A DNA stretch of 64,000 bases from Microbotryomycetes sp. JL201 (lineage: Eukaryota; Basidiomycota; Microbotryomycetes). The number at the start of each line of letters is the position of its first letter. The stretch's first letter is position 1. Positions 43,134-54,505 of the stretch are shown piece by piece. The stretch lies in NCBI GenBank assembly GCA_033819885.1, contig JAQYUZ010000059.1, forward strand, positions 1-64,000. The letters run 5' to 3'. A model generated the notes under the pieces. That model did no database searches and was not told where the DNA came from. It saw only the letters and a list, made by a program, of their open reading frames with translations. Both the position numbers and the translations under genes were made by a program.

Positions 43134-44469
43134 TCAAAGCTTACCCCGTGCGAGTGGATGTCTGTTGAAAACTGTTCTCGGCGCCTTTTGACCGACCTGA
43201 CCTGCAGCTGCTCGTCTCACTGCTGCGGCTGCGACCGTTGCAGAGCTCTCATCGGAAGAGGAGTCGGAATCGGGTCGGTCTGCAGCCAAATGTACAGGGT
43301 ACGAGGGCTGACCGGGCGGCGGCAGCGAGGCGCGCGCCACCATCTGGGTCGATGCTGGAATCGGCGTGTACTGTGGTATGCTCGGCGATTGTGTTGCGTT
43401 CGGGGCCGACAAGGTCTTTGCGAGCGGGTGCGACCCGATCTGAGTGAGGTCGAGCGTGCCAAGTTTGTCTTGGGTGCCGTGGTCAGCGGGTGTCTTCACC
43501 CCATCAGCGATATTTCTCACCTGTTTTGGCTTTTTTCGGTCTGCCGCGACCGTTGGCCGAGCCGGAACGCTTCCGGCTGTTTGGTCCGACGTTTCCTGCA
43601 GAAGCCAAACCTCAGGGAAATGAGCCATGCTGGTGCGTTCGCTGTGACTGACGTTTGATAGACTCTTCATCCGATGCATATGAGCTCGCTCGGCTGCCAG
43701 GCCCGATACTGTGGCAATTGACGGCTGTCAGCTAGGTGACATCTCTCCGGCAACAGAGTTTCTCACCTGGCAACGCCGCTCGTGGGAGGCCTGTGGCCAG
43801 TCGGAGTTGCACCTCCTGCCGCCGCCCTTCGGTCTCCTCGAGACGACCGGCCTCCTGCGCCTCCGAAACCCATACAGCCACTCAAGTGGCTGGCGTACCT
43901 CGCCACGCCAATCTACAAGATCAGACAATGCATGCTCAGCTCCCAAAAGCAGGGGCAAAGTACCAGAGACGAGCTGGAAACATACCATTCTGGAGCAATT
44001 GAGACACTCGAGTGCGACCGTCTCATACGAGCTTGGCTTGTGAGGCGAGTGGCCAGGCGCTGGGCTCGATCCTCGTGAGCTTGAAGCACCGTTCTTGGAG
44101 CCAGGAGGTGCGAGCAATGAGTTGCCGTTCTGTGCGTGCAGTGATTTCGCGCTGGAGCATGGCATCAGGCGAGCGTGTCAGCGAGTCGGAACAGACCGAC
44201 CTCGGCGCTCATGTTTGCATGCCACGTACGCATTGACCCTGCACTGCCGCTGCCACGCGAGCTTGTGCTCCTCGATAGCGATGTCCCTGACGAGCTCAGA
44301 CACGAAGCTGCGGTACAGCGCGGCCGTCTGCCGATCGAGAAAGTGACCAAGCCGAACCAGAGCATCACTCGCATTGTCAGCATCAATTTCGGCGGATTAT
44401 CAAGTGTTTGACCCATAAGACAATCGAACTGACCAACTCCGTGACGCTCGGGTCGTCCGCACCCGCCAT
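43134..44469 (-). CDS. SGF11: SAGA deubiquitinase-module subunit Sgf11 (ATXN7L3-like)
   Basis: Zinc-finger subunit that anchors the Ubp8 module to nucleosomes for H2B deubiquitination. A likely start is the ATG at 44469 (MAGADDPSVTELV). A helical exon reads SDALVRLGHFLDRQTAALYR and SFVSELVRDIAIEEHKLAWQ, matching the N-terminal Sgf11 helix that packs in the module. After a Ser-rich linker the zinc knuckle is YETVALECLNCSRM, then across an intron IGVARYASHLSGCMGF, giving C-x2-C-x(9)-H-x3-C, the Sgf11 C2HC finger with its R-[YF]-A-x-H-L core. The C-terminal half is Lys/Pro/Ser-rich with an Asp/Ser acidic patch (SDSSSDESSATV). Join of the first exon is provisional. Divergent from the permease at 44737. 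Confidence 0.82.
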
Positions 44470-44736
44470 CGTAGGCGATGACCGCGATGGCAGAGACAGA
44501 TTATAATCACCGTGCACAAAGACTTGTCTCCTGCTGGGAACGTAAATGTCACAAACTTTTGAAAGCTTCACGAGCGCCGCACGCATTGTGCGCGTGCAAT
44601 CCAGCGCCTGGTCCTATGCAGAAATTCCCCGGCTCGCGGCCCGATGTGCGAGCTATTTTTGTGCGTGCTAAGCTGCGAAGTGCGGAGACCTGTCTTGACT
44701 CGTACCTTCTTTGCTGTCCGTCCCCCGACCCGTAAA

Positions 44737-46663
44737 ATGAGCAGTGAACCACAACCATCGCTTTCAGCGCCGTCAGCAGACAAGCCGGTCGTTGCCACTT
44801 TGGATGGCGACAGCATGGGCCAAGGCCAACTAGACTATGCGGCTAGCGAAAAGCTGAAAGACGACGCCGGTTAAGCATCTACAATCGAGGAGCGACGAGT
44901 CGTCAGGAAATTGGACGCCGGCGTCATGCCGCTCGTGTGCCTCTTGTTCTTATTCAGCTTCCTCGACCGAAGCAGTGAGCTTCGCACTTCTGATTCACCT
45001 GAATCCTGTGGGTGCTGACGCATTTTCATCGATACTCTGGGGCAGATATCGGCAGTAAGCTCGTAGGAGCACAGTACACCCGTGACAGCGCTCAGTCTGC
45101 TCTATCTGTGCAGATGCGAATACGGCGGGCCTGAGTTCTCATTTGAACCTTTCCTCGGGTCAATTCGATAACCTTTTGACGTGAGTTACACCGTAGGCTT
45201 GTCGAACCTTTGTGCTCATCATTTTCGCCACCAGTCTGTTCTACGTCGGTTACGTTGTCGGTCAACGTGAGCTCAGAGCCCGGCATCAAAATCCTAACGC
45301 AGCGCGCTTTACTGACAACGTCATATCAAAAGCGACAACTCTCTTGTGGAAAGCCATCCCGCCGCACTTGTTTGTGGCTTTTTTGACGTTCATGTGGTCC
45401 GCTTTGGCGCTTCTGCAAGCTGCCGCCACAAACTTTGGAGGCATGGCCGCCTTGCGATTGCTTCTCGGTATTGCCGAGACAGCATTCGCCCCAGGAGTGA
45501 CGTATTACCTCAGCTTCTTTTACAAGAAGAACGAGGTCGGCTTTCGGCAAGGCATCTACCTCTCTATGGCGCCACTCGCAACGGCTTGGGCAGGCGCGCT
45601 GGCCTATGCCATCACACATATTCGGTCTTCGGTCGAGACGTACAAGCTTCTGTTCATCATCGAAGGCGCTCCAGCTTTGCTCTTGGTCCCGATTGTCTAC
45701 TTTCTCTTGCCAGATCGTGCGTCAAAAACGCGTTGGCTAACACCGCGCGAACAAGACATTGCCCGAGACAGGGCATCGGCAGACGGTGACAACGGAAGAG
45801 AAGGCGGCATCCAGCTCAAGGGGATTACGGAAGGACTCAAGGACTATAAAGCATACATGCATGCGATCCTATACTTTTCACTTAACGTCAGCTACTCGTC
45901 ATTGCCAGTTTTTCTCCCTACCGTGAGTCGGACAGAAACTCGCGTTTGAAAACACGAAACAGACCTTGTTTTCCATTGTGCAGATCATCGCCGAGATGGG
46001 GTTTTCGTCTATTCGAGCGCAGGGACTGTCTGCGCCACCGAACCTGGCCGCATTCTTCGTCGTCATCCTCGTCACATTCATCTCTGACCGCATTCAAGAC
46101 CGAAGTATCCTCATCATTCCCTTGTCCCTCGTCGGGGCTGCAGGGTACCTCATTCTGGCTTTGGCAAAGTCTGTCGCGGCGAGATACTTTGCAGTGTACC
46201 TGTGCGCCGTAGGCGTCTTCCCTTGCATCGGACTCATGCTTCCGTGGGTCGCAAACACTCATGAGGATGATTCAAAGAGAGGAGCCGGCTTCATGCTTCT
46301 CAATCTGATTGGCCAGTGCGGACCTTTTCTAGTACGTGCTTTTTTTAAAGGGAGCGCACTGCGACTGAAACAATCATCAAAACAGGGCACCCGTCTGTTT
46401 CCGAAACCACAAGGTGTAAGGCTTTTGAATATGTAAACAGAGAGAGACACTGACACTGAGCCAAACACAGCCTTACTACGTCAAAGGCATGTCTGTCTGC
46501 GCCGCTTTTCTGTTCTTTGTGGCGATCGTCGCTTTTGCTTTGCGAATGTGAGAGGGCTCATCGTATTCTTCAACGCGTCCGAACCAAGACTGACAGCTCT
46601 GTGATTAGGCTCTTGGTAAAAGAGAATCGGTCACGCACAGACGGTTTCAAATACACGCTGTAA
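44737..46663 (+). CDS. MFS permease, Dal5/ACS family, with an in-frame stop near the N terminus
   Basis: Second organic-anion permease of the Dal5 type. The ATG at 44737 opens MSSEPQPSLSAPSADKPVVA and, in the same frame, YAASEKLKDDAG, then TAA at 44872-44874, then STIEERRVVRKLDAGVMPLV and CLLFLFSFLDRS without any intron. Both sides look like the family's N-tail, so the TAA seems to be a nonsense mutation, a sequencing error or a true boundary with initiation at the ATG at 44926, which still keeps the first helix. Later exons are intact: NIGNANTAGLSSHLNLSSGQ, FDNLLT, FYVGYVVGQP, FAPGVTYYLSFFYKKNEVGF, LFIIEGAPALLLVPIVYFLL, FPCIGLMLPWVANTHEDDSK and the end RSRTDGFKYTL with TAA at 46661-46663. 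Substrate unknown. Confidence 0.78.
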
Positions 46664-46963
46664 CGCAATGTCTCGACGGGAAGAAGGATATATGGGTTGA
46701 TCTGCATTCACATCAGAGCGATTGAAACGCGAAAGACAGTCCGAAAGTTGTACGCTGAAAGACGAAAGGGAAACGAAAATGTTCTGCGCGCTTTATCGGT
46801 TCTTGCGCAATGAGGGTTTGGCCCAGAAATACTGCACAGGTTTTGCAGTTCGAGCACCGCGAACTCGCTTGACAAATGGTTCAAGCGCTTCAACCCGAGA
46901 CGCCGATGGACTGTGCGAGAGTGGTGTCACTTTTTACAGTAAAGTCTCGAAATCTTCCCGAAC

Positions 46964-48346
46964 TCACTCTTGGTCTGGAACGTAGAAATAGGCTGGCAAC
47001 AGCGGATGGCCTGACGCGTCCTTCAAGCCGGCATTGTCAATCCTGCCAAAAAACGGTTCCTCGAGCATGACTTTTTCGACCACATCCCACCACTCCTCAA
47101 CAGCTCGGTCTTCCCTCTCTTCACTCTGTTCGTCCGATCCTCTGCCGTCTTCGAGCACGTCCCACATACCGCCTGCTTCCCTCAGCAGAGCACGGCAAAC
47201 TTCTTCGACACCGACCGTCGACCGTGGCGAAAACACAATGGCGCTGGCAATGAGACCAGGCAGGTCGAGCGAGAGGCGGTTTTGAATTTCGACAGCTCGC
47301 GAGGACATTGCTCGATTCGGTGGCCGGACAGGTGAAGATGCCAAATCCGACAACGCAGACAGCGCCGGCGAGGAAGGATTGTTTGGACGACCATCTGCAA
47401 GCTCAGAGTCACTAAAGTCTCCGTTCAGCAAGACGACCTCTTGTCTTGCGGGTATCGGAGCAGGTGTCGGAACTGGGGTCGTCATTGGTGCCTCTGACGG
47501 TGCGATCCTGATGCTTTGCTTCCACGAGTAAAAGTCGAATTCGACGAGCTGACCTGCTGCGACGTCAACGACGGCGTTTGTGCCTCTCCGCCACCGTTTC
47601 CCGTCGAGGCGCATGCCGTTCTGGCCGACGACACGCACAGAGAGTGCAAGTCGGCCGAAAAGCATGGCATGTGCTTTGAGTTGAGCGATACAGTGCACTC
47701 GTGACGCATGAATGGCGTGCTTGGGCATGACGACCGAGTGGACGGCCACGACGCCATCGCCTGGCTGCACAGCGACAGCTCGTCGCCTTGTTTTGCGGCC
47801 GAATTGCATTGCGACTCTTCTCTCGAGGCTTATCTCGTCTTGATCGTGCGTGTAGACCTTTGTCGGCATGAGACACGTGACTGGTGTTGACGCGACTGGT
47901 TTCGCCGCCTCTTTGCCGTGCGCAGCAACGGGCGCGATGGCACGCGGATGTGCATGCATGGCCGACATACTGGCACCAGCAGTTGGGTCGTCGTCGCTAG
48001 AAGGCTTGGCTGTGGCATCCGCCGTGGGCGAGGTCGGCGCGTCGTATGGCGCGAACCTGTGCGAGACGAACGGCGACGATGAGCGCACGCCAGCCACGGG
48101 CGACGACGACATTGAACAGGACGCAGCTGTGTCGCCCAGACAAAGACATCGAGTGTTAGCATCGCCGGAGCCTGCTCGAGACTGTGACGACTCGCCCATG
48201 GCTCGTTTAAGCTTGAGTTTGCTCGGGAGCAGCTCGCCGTCCCACGCCAAGTCACTGCTCGGATGCACGCGAGTCACGGCGGAAACAGCGTCCTTGGTGT
48301 CGTATGCACACACGACTGTCGCCCGGTTCGTCACGTCGTCGAGCAT
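46964..48346 (-). CDS. FHA-domain protein, fungal type
   Basis: Single exon of about 460 codons if the ATG at 48346 (MLDDVTNRATVVCAYDTKDA) is used; an ATG at 48199 (MGESSQSRAGSGDANTR) is the alternative. After a Ser/Pro-rich region the FHA-like core reads VMPKHAIHASRVHC, ALSVRVVGQNGMRLDGKRWR and GQLVEFDFYSWKQSIRIAPS. The S-R-V-H and N-G-x-x-x-x-G-x-x positions correspond to phosphothreonine-binding residues. The C-terminal block (VGVEEVCRALLREAGGMWDV, PFFGRIDNAGLKDASGHPL, ending YFYVPDQE) resembles the conserved tail of Tos4/Plm2-like fungal regulators, and this is inference. Likely nuclear, reading phosphorylated partners in cell-cycle or damage control. The coding strand's overlapping long frame on the plus strand is a shadow. 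Confidence 0.75.
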   Translation of the reverse strand: MLDDVTNRATVVCAYDTKDAVSAVTRVHPSSDLAWDGELLPSKLKLKRAMGESSQSRAGSGDANTRCLCLGDTAASCSMSSSPVAGVRSSSPFVSHRFAPYDAPTSPTADATAKPSSDDDPTAGASMSAMHAHPRAIAPVAAHGKEAAKPVASTPVTCLMPTKVYTHDQDEISLERRVAMQFGRKTRRRAVAVQPGDGVVAVHSVVMPKHAIHASRVHCIAQLKAHAMLFGRLALSVRVVGQNGMRLDGKRWRRGTNAVVDVAAGQLVEFDFYSWKQSIRIAPSEAPMTTPVPTPAPIPARQEVVLLNGDFSDSELADGRPNNPSSPALSALSDLASSPVRPPNRAMSSRAVEIQNRLSLDLPGLIASAIVFSPRSTVGVEEVCRALLREAGGMWDVLEDGRGSDEQSEEREDRAVEEWWDVVEKVMLEEPFFGRIDNAGLKDASGHPLLPAYFYVPDQE

Positions 48347-48532
48347 CTTGCCAGGAGGGCAAGCGAGCAAGGACCAAACTCGCTCGGCGCGCGCGCGCGC
48401 GGGCGCCAACGCGCGACCGATCAAAACAATCAAGCTCGGGCCTCTCTCCTTATACACACGTGCAAGTGGGTTGCATAGACGGCTATTGCGTACTGTTGAC
48501 AACAAAGAAAAAATCAAACTTTGCATTCGATA

Positions 48533-51464
48533 TTAGTCGGCTCGCCGAACGGCGGCGGCAGCTTGCATAACGCGAGCCCACTGCTGCGTAGCAGTGCCTT
48601 GTCCAAGAGGATGCCGAGGCATCTCGAATCGAATGCTGCCAGACCAGAATGGACCCTCGCCCGCTTGTTGTCGCCCACGAGAGCGCAGCCTAAAGGGATG
48701 TGCTTCAGTCGTGAAAACCCAATCGTCAAGCGAGAGCAAGTCGAGAGGCGAGAACAGCAAATAGTAATATTTGAAGCTGCACGGGCATGAACCACAAAGG
48801 ATCCATGTCATTGACGTTTGTACTTAGGCACGCGCTCGAAAAAGTTCGACTCACGTCTCGGAAAAGACAAAGCTCTCGATGCCAGTGTCCTCGTGGACCG
48901 GCTTGTCCGAATTGATCTCGTCCACGTTCGCCAGCCCATGCTCGACTATTGTGGCCTTTATCCAGTTCGTAAACATGGTCCATCCCTTGTCCTGAAAACA
49001 CGTTGAGCGTCAGCCACCGTTCTCATGGTCAGAAACAAACGCATGTCGGCCGACCTGATATCCTCGATCTCCCGTGATCCGGTACAAGTAAAACAGCGAC
49101 TCGATAGTCTCAGGTCTCTGTATCGACCGAAATTCGCCCGAACGAACTCCGGTCGGGTCGCCTTTGATCGCTTTTGCCTCCGAGCCATCTTCCATTTTGA
49201 CCTTTGTCCACCGATCAGGATCGTGCGGGGACCACAGATGCAAAATCTCTGCACCGAGCCCAGTTCTAGTAGAATCGTACGCCCAGACGCAGGCGTTCAT
49301 GAATTGCTTGGCTGTCACAAGGTCGTGTGCTCGGTCGAGCAGTCGTGCACCAAGCGCGAGCATACCAGCGGCAAACGCGGTCAGATGGTCTGCCATGTTC
49401 TCATTCTCTCGTCAGTGCAACCTTGCCTGTGTTTGCGGGAGTCTTGCCCGACTCACCCAGCTTGGGCTGATTGCGAGAAAGAGTGATCAGTCTTTGCAGA
49501 TCAGCTCGGCAAAACAGGCAACACACGCACAACTAGGCCTGTAACTAGCTTGCCTCCGCGATTCTCGTTGAAATGTAGGTCCGAGAACGTGACGGCATCG
49601 TCCAAACCTGGCACGACCGTGATCGGATGCAGGAGCACTTGACGTGCAGAGTCCATCGCAGCCTTGTACATTCGCGAATACTGCTCGGCCTGTCCATCTA
49701 ATAGTTGATGCATCTTGAGCAAATATTCGTAATAGCTATCTGCCTGACCGCCCATCGTATAAACGCCGGGCAGGAAACGCTGTTCTTCGGGATCTGAAAG
49801 CGCACCCAATGATCAACATTCGAGCAGTCGCGCTTCGGGCAAGCTTACTAATTTGCGTCGGGAACAGATGAGGCACTCGTTCTTGCGCTTTAAAATTATC
49901 GAGAGTGTCCATGGCACGAGAGATCTGTCGACATAAGTTGACATAGATGAGCGTCATTGACTTTGAAAATGAGCGGAACTAGTAACCCACAGTCTCAAAA
50001 TAGATGGGATCGCCGGTGATCTGACTCAGCCTGGTAAACTCCATCGAGACACTACCGACTTCTGCAATGCAGACCTGTCCGGTGACGGCGCCATCTGGGT
50101 GCAATCCGAGTCGATACGTAGGTACAAGCAAACCGCTGCGCGTTGACATGCTCGGTAACAGCCAGTCGCCTAGCTCAATAGCCCGCTCGAGCATCAAAGG
50201 GTCACCTGAAAGGTCGTATGCACTGATCATCGAGCCGAGATAGCGAATCACGGTTTCGAAAGTAGGAATGCCAGGCGGAGAGGCGAGTGGAGCTGGCATG
50301 CCAACGAGCGTCCCTTGACCTTCACCGACAACCGGCAAATTATCTTGAGATGGATAGGCATAACGGGTTGGATCCGGCGGAGAAAGGTAGGTAAAGTCGA
50401 CGCCTGCCACGTGCTCTCTGGCAAGTAAATATTCTTCTTCAAGGCCCATCACAAGGAGCGTGTCACTGTTTAAGGTGTCAGATCACATCTCGACTGATTG
50501 ACACACGCGCCACTCACAGAGCGTCAAAAATTGTAGCTCCCCAGCCGGAGAACTTGTCAGTCGCCGACGCGCTCAGTGGTCGAAGCTCATCATGACCCCA
50601 AGCATGCGCTTTGTAGTCTGTGAGAAAAATTGAATTGGAGGAGTAACTCATTGTCGCAAGAAAGCACTCACTCTCCCACACGTGTAAGAACGCTCGACGG
50701 ACCCATTCTCTCCTTTGAGAATCTTGCGCTTTCTGCGCAGAAGATAAGTCGTCTGCTACGTGCAATTGCACACGAGGCATCATCACGGCATTGTCCAGAC
50801 TGCGCATTTTCCACCAAGTCGGTCCACGAAATAGCTTGTCGCGTGGGATTTGCAGAGGCCGGCCGGTCGTGTCATTGAAGCCTTCTCCCTTGCGTAGATT
50901 TTTACGTCTCCAATCTCCTCGAGACAGTGCAAAGACTCGAAATGCCCGTTGAACTGTGTCTTCCGGCACTTGAAAAGGAATCGCAGGCCGTTTGGTGCCG
51001 AGGCCAATCCTGTTCCTGAGCTCTTGCATGCCCTCAGTTTCCGCCTCAACTCCGAGCGTCCCTTGAGCAGGAGGGAACCTATCGCCAGACAACCAGCGTA
51101 CTACAATATCCGAGTTTAAGCTCGACCAAGGGTCAGGCCAGCTCGGTGGCAACGGGTGCCTAAATTGAGTACCATTGCGCCATGCAAACACGGGGAGGTC
51201 TGGATATGGATCGAAAGCCGCAGTAGAGTTCGTGCGACCGTTGCTGACTGTCACATGGCCTGACCTCGTCCTGAGAGCCGAATGGTACAGGATGACCAGC
51301 CATAGGCTCATGCCACCGAGCAGCGTAGCTAGTGCGAGTCGAAAGCTGCCGAGCGATCTGACATAGTGCTGTAGCGTTGCTGTCCATGGCAAGTGTCCGG
51401 CTGCTCGACTGATTGAGCTCGAGTCGGCGGCATTCAGGCGGCTGTAGCTGTGCTCGCGCGTCAT
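48533..51464 (-). CDS. Alpha-1,2-mannosidase, glycoside hydrolase family 47
   Basis: Trims alpha-1,2-mannose from N-glycans in the ER or Golgi, inverting and Ca-dependent. The ATG at 51464 starts a short cytosolic tail followed by a signal-anchor helix ([20 protein letters not shown]), i.e. type II topology. The catalytic domain begins near [13 protein letters not shown] and [14 protein letters not shown], followed by [147 protein letters not shown] and the Ca-ligating [14 protein letters not shown] near the end. Those are the GH47 signature blocks in the right order; the acidic catalytic residues lie in ETIES and related blocks. Stop at 48533. Confidence 0.92.
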
Positions 51465-51619
51465 GACGGGAGCACTGACGGCTGCAGTAGCCAGCCGAAG
51501 CTGTGCGCTTCGTAGTCAAGTCACGCTCAAGAGGCGATGGAGCTGCGCGAACGCGGTCAAGGGGCGCCGAGGCCCGAACCGCGCGACTCACACGAACTCG
51601 ATTGCACGATTTTCGTACT

Positions 51620-54348
51620 CTAAGCACCTGGTTCAGTCCGTAGTCCACCGACAACTGCATCAACCTTGACCAAGACTTCCTCCCATTCTTTTGCTGGGTC
51701 CGAGAGGTGAGTGATGGCGCCCCCGGCGCCGAGCGACAATTCTGTAGATCAAAGTCAGTACTTTCTAACATACGACGAGCGCCTCAAACACAAGAGGCTC
51801 ACCGTCGCCACGGAGAATTAGGGTTCGAATGACGACAGACAAGTCCGTTGTTCCGTCAAACGCCACGTACCCGAAAGCTCCTGTAGCGCACGCGTCAGCT
51901 GGAGTACTGGGGGACTTGCCAGCTCAGAGCTCACCCGAGTATACGCCTCTCGACTGCCGTCCTTCGAGATCGTGCAAGATTCTAAGAGATCTTAGCTTTG
52001 GTGCTCCAGTCATCGATCCGGGGGGAAACGCTTGCTCAACGGCCTGAACAGGCCCGACACCAGGTTTGAGCTTTCCAACGACGCTAGTCACGAGCCTTTC
52101 ACAAAGCTTGATCAGTATCGAGCACGAGTCAAACTAGGAAACTTGAGGCACTCACTGATGAACAGTCTCGTAGGTCTCGACGACCATCAAATTGGGTACT
52201 TGCACACTCTCGACTTCACAAGAGGCGAGCAAGTCATTCCTCGACAGGTCGACAATCATAAGGTTTTCTGCACGCTCCTTCTCGTCTGCTTCAAGCGCTT
52301 TTCGTCGCCGCTCGTCCTCTTGTGGATCGTGCCGAACACGTTTGACAGTCCCCTTGATTGGCTTCATCTCAATCCAACCTTCTTTATCGATGTGCATGAA
52401 TCGCTCTGGCGAAGACGACAGCAATGCCAGGTTTGACATGGGCAAACGAAAGTAAGACGAATACGGTGCCGGGTTGCCATTCCTCAGGCCAAGGTATAGA
52501 TCGAACGGGTCTTGTGCGACATCGGCGGAAACCTTGCTTCGGAATTGTGTCGTGAGGCATAATTCGTACGTGTCGCCCGATCGTATCCGCGACTGAGCTT
52601 CTTCGATAGCTTCAATGTATTGCTCCCGACAGACCGAAGGTCGAGGGCGACTCAGCCAAGGTGATCCAACATTCACATTATCCACCCACTCATCGTTTGA
52701 TGCTGCTTGTAAAAGGGCAAAGCTTGATGACAGTTCGCTCGTCCAAGCGTCCCATTCTCTCTGACTCAGTCCGAAACCAGCCAAGTCGTGGGCATCGGTC
52801 TCGTCAAAACAATCGTCTTTCACGAGAGCGCTCGCGGACCAGGAATCACTTTCGTGGTCGAATGTCAAGATGGCGCTTGCAAGCGCAAACTCTGCCTGTG
52901 GAGGCTCCGGATCTGCCTGCTCTCGGCGGGACAGTGGCATCGATTCTTCCCTCATTTCGTATCCGAAGAACCCAACGAAACCTAATGGAGGAGTCCGTGT
53001 GGGATCGGAATGCGGAGTCGTTTTCTCCTTCAGGCGCTGTTGAGCTCGATCAAGGTGTGTAAAGAAAGAGTGACCTTGATCCAGAACCATCTCGGTAGAC
53101 TTCAAATCCCGATCTCGAATAGTGATTGTCCGGGAGTGAGCCGAGTACGACCATGTCGCAGTTGGCTGGAAGAGATGCGAGGACTGAGGTTTGCCGCTGG
53201 CCTAGCCACGAAGTGTGTCAGATGCATGATGACTCAGCGATTTCGAAACACATACCCTGGCAGAATCCAGCCAGATCTCGCCAAGCCGGTTCTTGCCTTT
53301 GACAAATCGTCTAAAGACGTGCTCCGGTACAAGCCCTGTAAGATTGCCTATAACCGTGCTCTGCACGCGCCACAGAGGCGAAGGCAATTGTCGAGATTTC
53401 ACAACACTTTCCAAGCTCGTCGAAAGTCTTGTGATGTAATGTGGCAGAGCTCTTTGCGCGGTCTTGTTGATCGTGCGCAAGTGTCGCAGAGCAAGTCGTA
53501 GAAAGTTGGACAGCGTGCGGGCGCCAAAGCGAGAGCACACGGACTACGAGGGATTCAAGTCAGCATTTGCTGTCTCCGAGACTGGCCACGCTCACCTCAA
53601 GGTGGTACTGAACGCCCCATAGCGGTTTCGTTCGGTGTCGCAGAGCCAGAACTTCTTGCTGACCCTGGTTTTCTGCCCAAGCTATCGGTTCCAAGTCGGA
53701 CGGGATCGAGCTAGGGTCTACGGTCAAGCTGTTGTACTGGACCGAGTCAAACTCGTTCGGAACGCCTCCATACAGCTCGTCCGCGGAGTGGCAAACTTTT
53801 GTCATCTGGCCGTGGCGGGGAGCTGCAGCCGGGCGAACCTGTGGAGACAATTGAGTCACGTAAAATCGAGATCATGAATAGACTACTGACTGAAGCTCCA
53901 AATGTAGTTGCCAAACCTTGATGTCCCAGACACAATCCGAAAATGGGCAACTCATCGCCGAACTCTTGAATGAGCCTCGTCGGCCATGAAAAGTCTTGCT
54001 CCTTGTGAGGGGAGCCTGGACCAGGTCCTAGAATGATGCAATCGATGTTGGGAAGGATGCTCGACACAAAATCGGTCCTGTGGCAGCGCGGAAATTCGTC
54101 ATCTGTGAGTGCAAGCTTGTGACTGCCGAGACGGCCCTCCTGCCACTTCCGTAAGCTCACCAGCTAATAGAATCGACATTGACAATGACGACCCTGTCTT
54201 GCCATCCGTTAGCGTGCCACAGCGAACCGCCGTCGAGCTTGACGATCTCGTTGAACAGCGCCAGCAGGTTGCGCGTGTACGAGTCGTGGTGCTCGAGGAT
54301 CAATGTTGTGGGCACATGCTCTGCAGACGAGCTGGGTCCAATCGACAT
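51620..54348 (-). CDS. ABZ1: Aminodeoxychorismate synthase (fused PabA-PabB type)
   Basis: Makes 4-amino-4-deoxychorismate from chorismate and glutamine, on the way to p-aminobenzoate and folate. The ATG at 54348 (MSIGPSSSAEHVPTTLIL) begins the glutamine amidotransferase domain: HHDSYTRNLLALFNEIV, CIILGPGPGSPHKEQDFSWP, FGLCLGHQGLATTFG with the nucleophile Cys, VQYNSLTVDP and LWGVQYHLE. The PabB half follows: FVGFFGYEMREESMPLSRRE, QYIEAIEEAQSRIRSGDTYE, CLTTQFRSKV, SPERFMHIDKEGWIEMKPIK, GTVKRVRHDP and ENLMIVDLSRNDL, then FPPGSMTGAPKLRSLRILHD and GGAITHLSDPAKEWEEVLVK with the stop at 51622-51620. The lysine in PIKGT favours aminodeoxychorismate over anthranilate synthase. Gene order GATase-PabB matches fungal Abz1. 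Confidence 0.92.
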
Positions 54349-54505
54349 GGCTCGTTGGCGTTGCAGACGACGCAAAAACAAATGCAAAGGCTACGGAGCA
54401 TCTGCGTCTCCTAATATTAACATTCCGAAGGCAGTCATCATGTCTCTTCTGTAGATCAATTCAGCTTGTATTGCAGTGTTTCGCTCGAGGAGAAAAAAGC
54501 TTAGA

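Noticed and set aside
48387-48402. Alternating CG run upstream of the FHA gene, as possible Z-DNA or promoter element
   Set aside because: Too short and isolated; an ordinary GC-rich leader explains it.
47868-48536. A 222-codon plus-strand open frame opposite the FHA-domain gene
   Set aside because: It is the reverse-strand shadow of a GC-rich, Ser/Ala-rich coding region; the minus-strand frame carries the FHA motifs and this one has no recognisable pattern.
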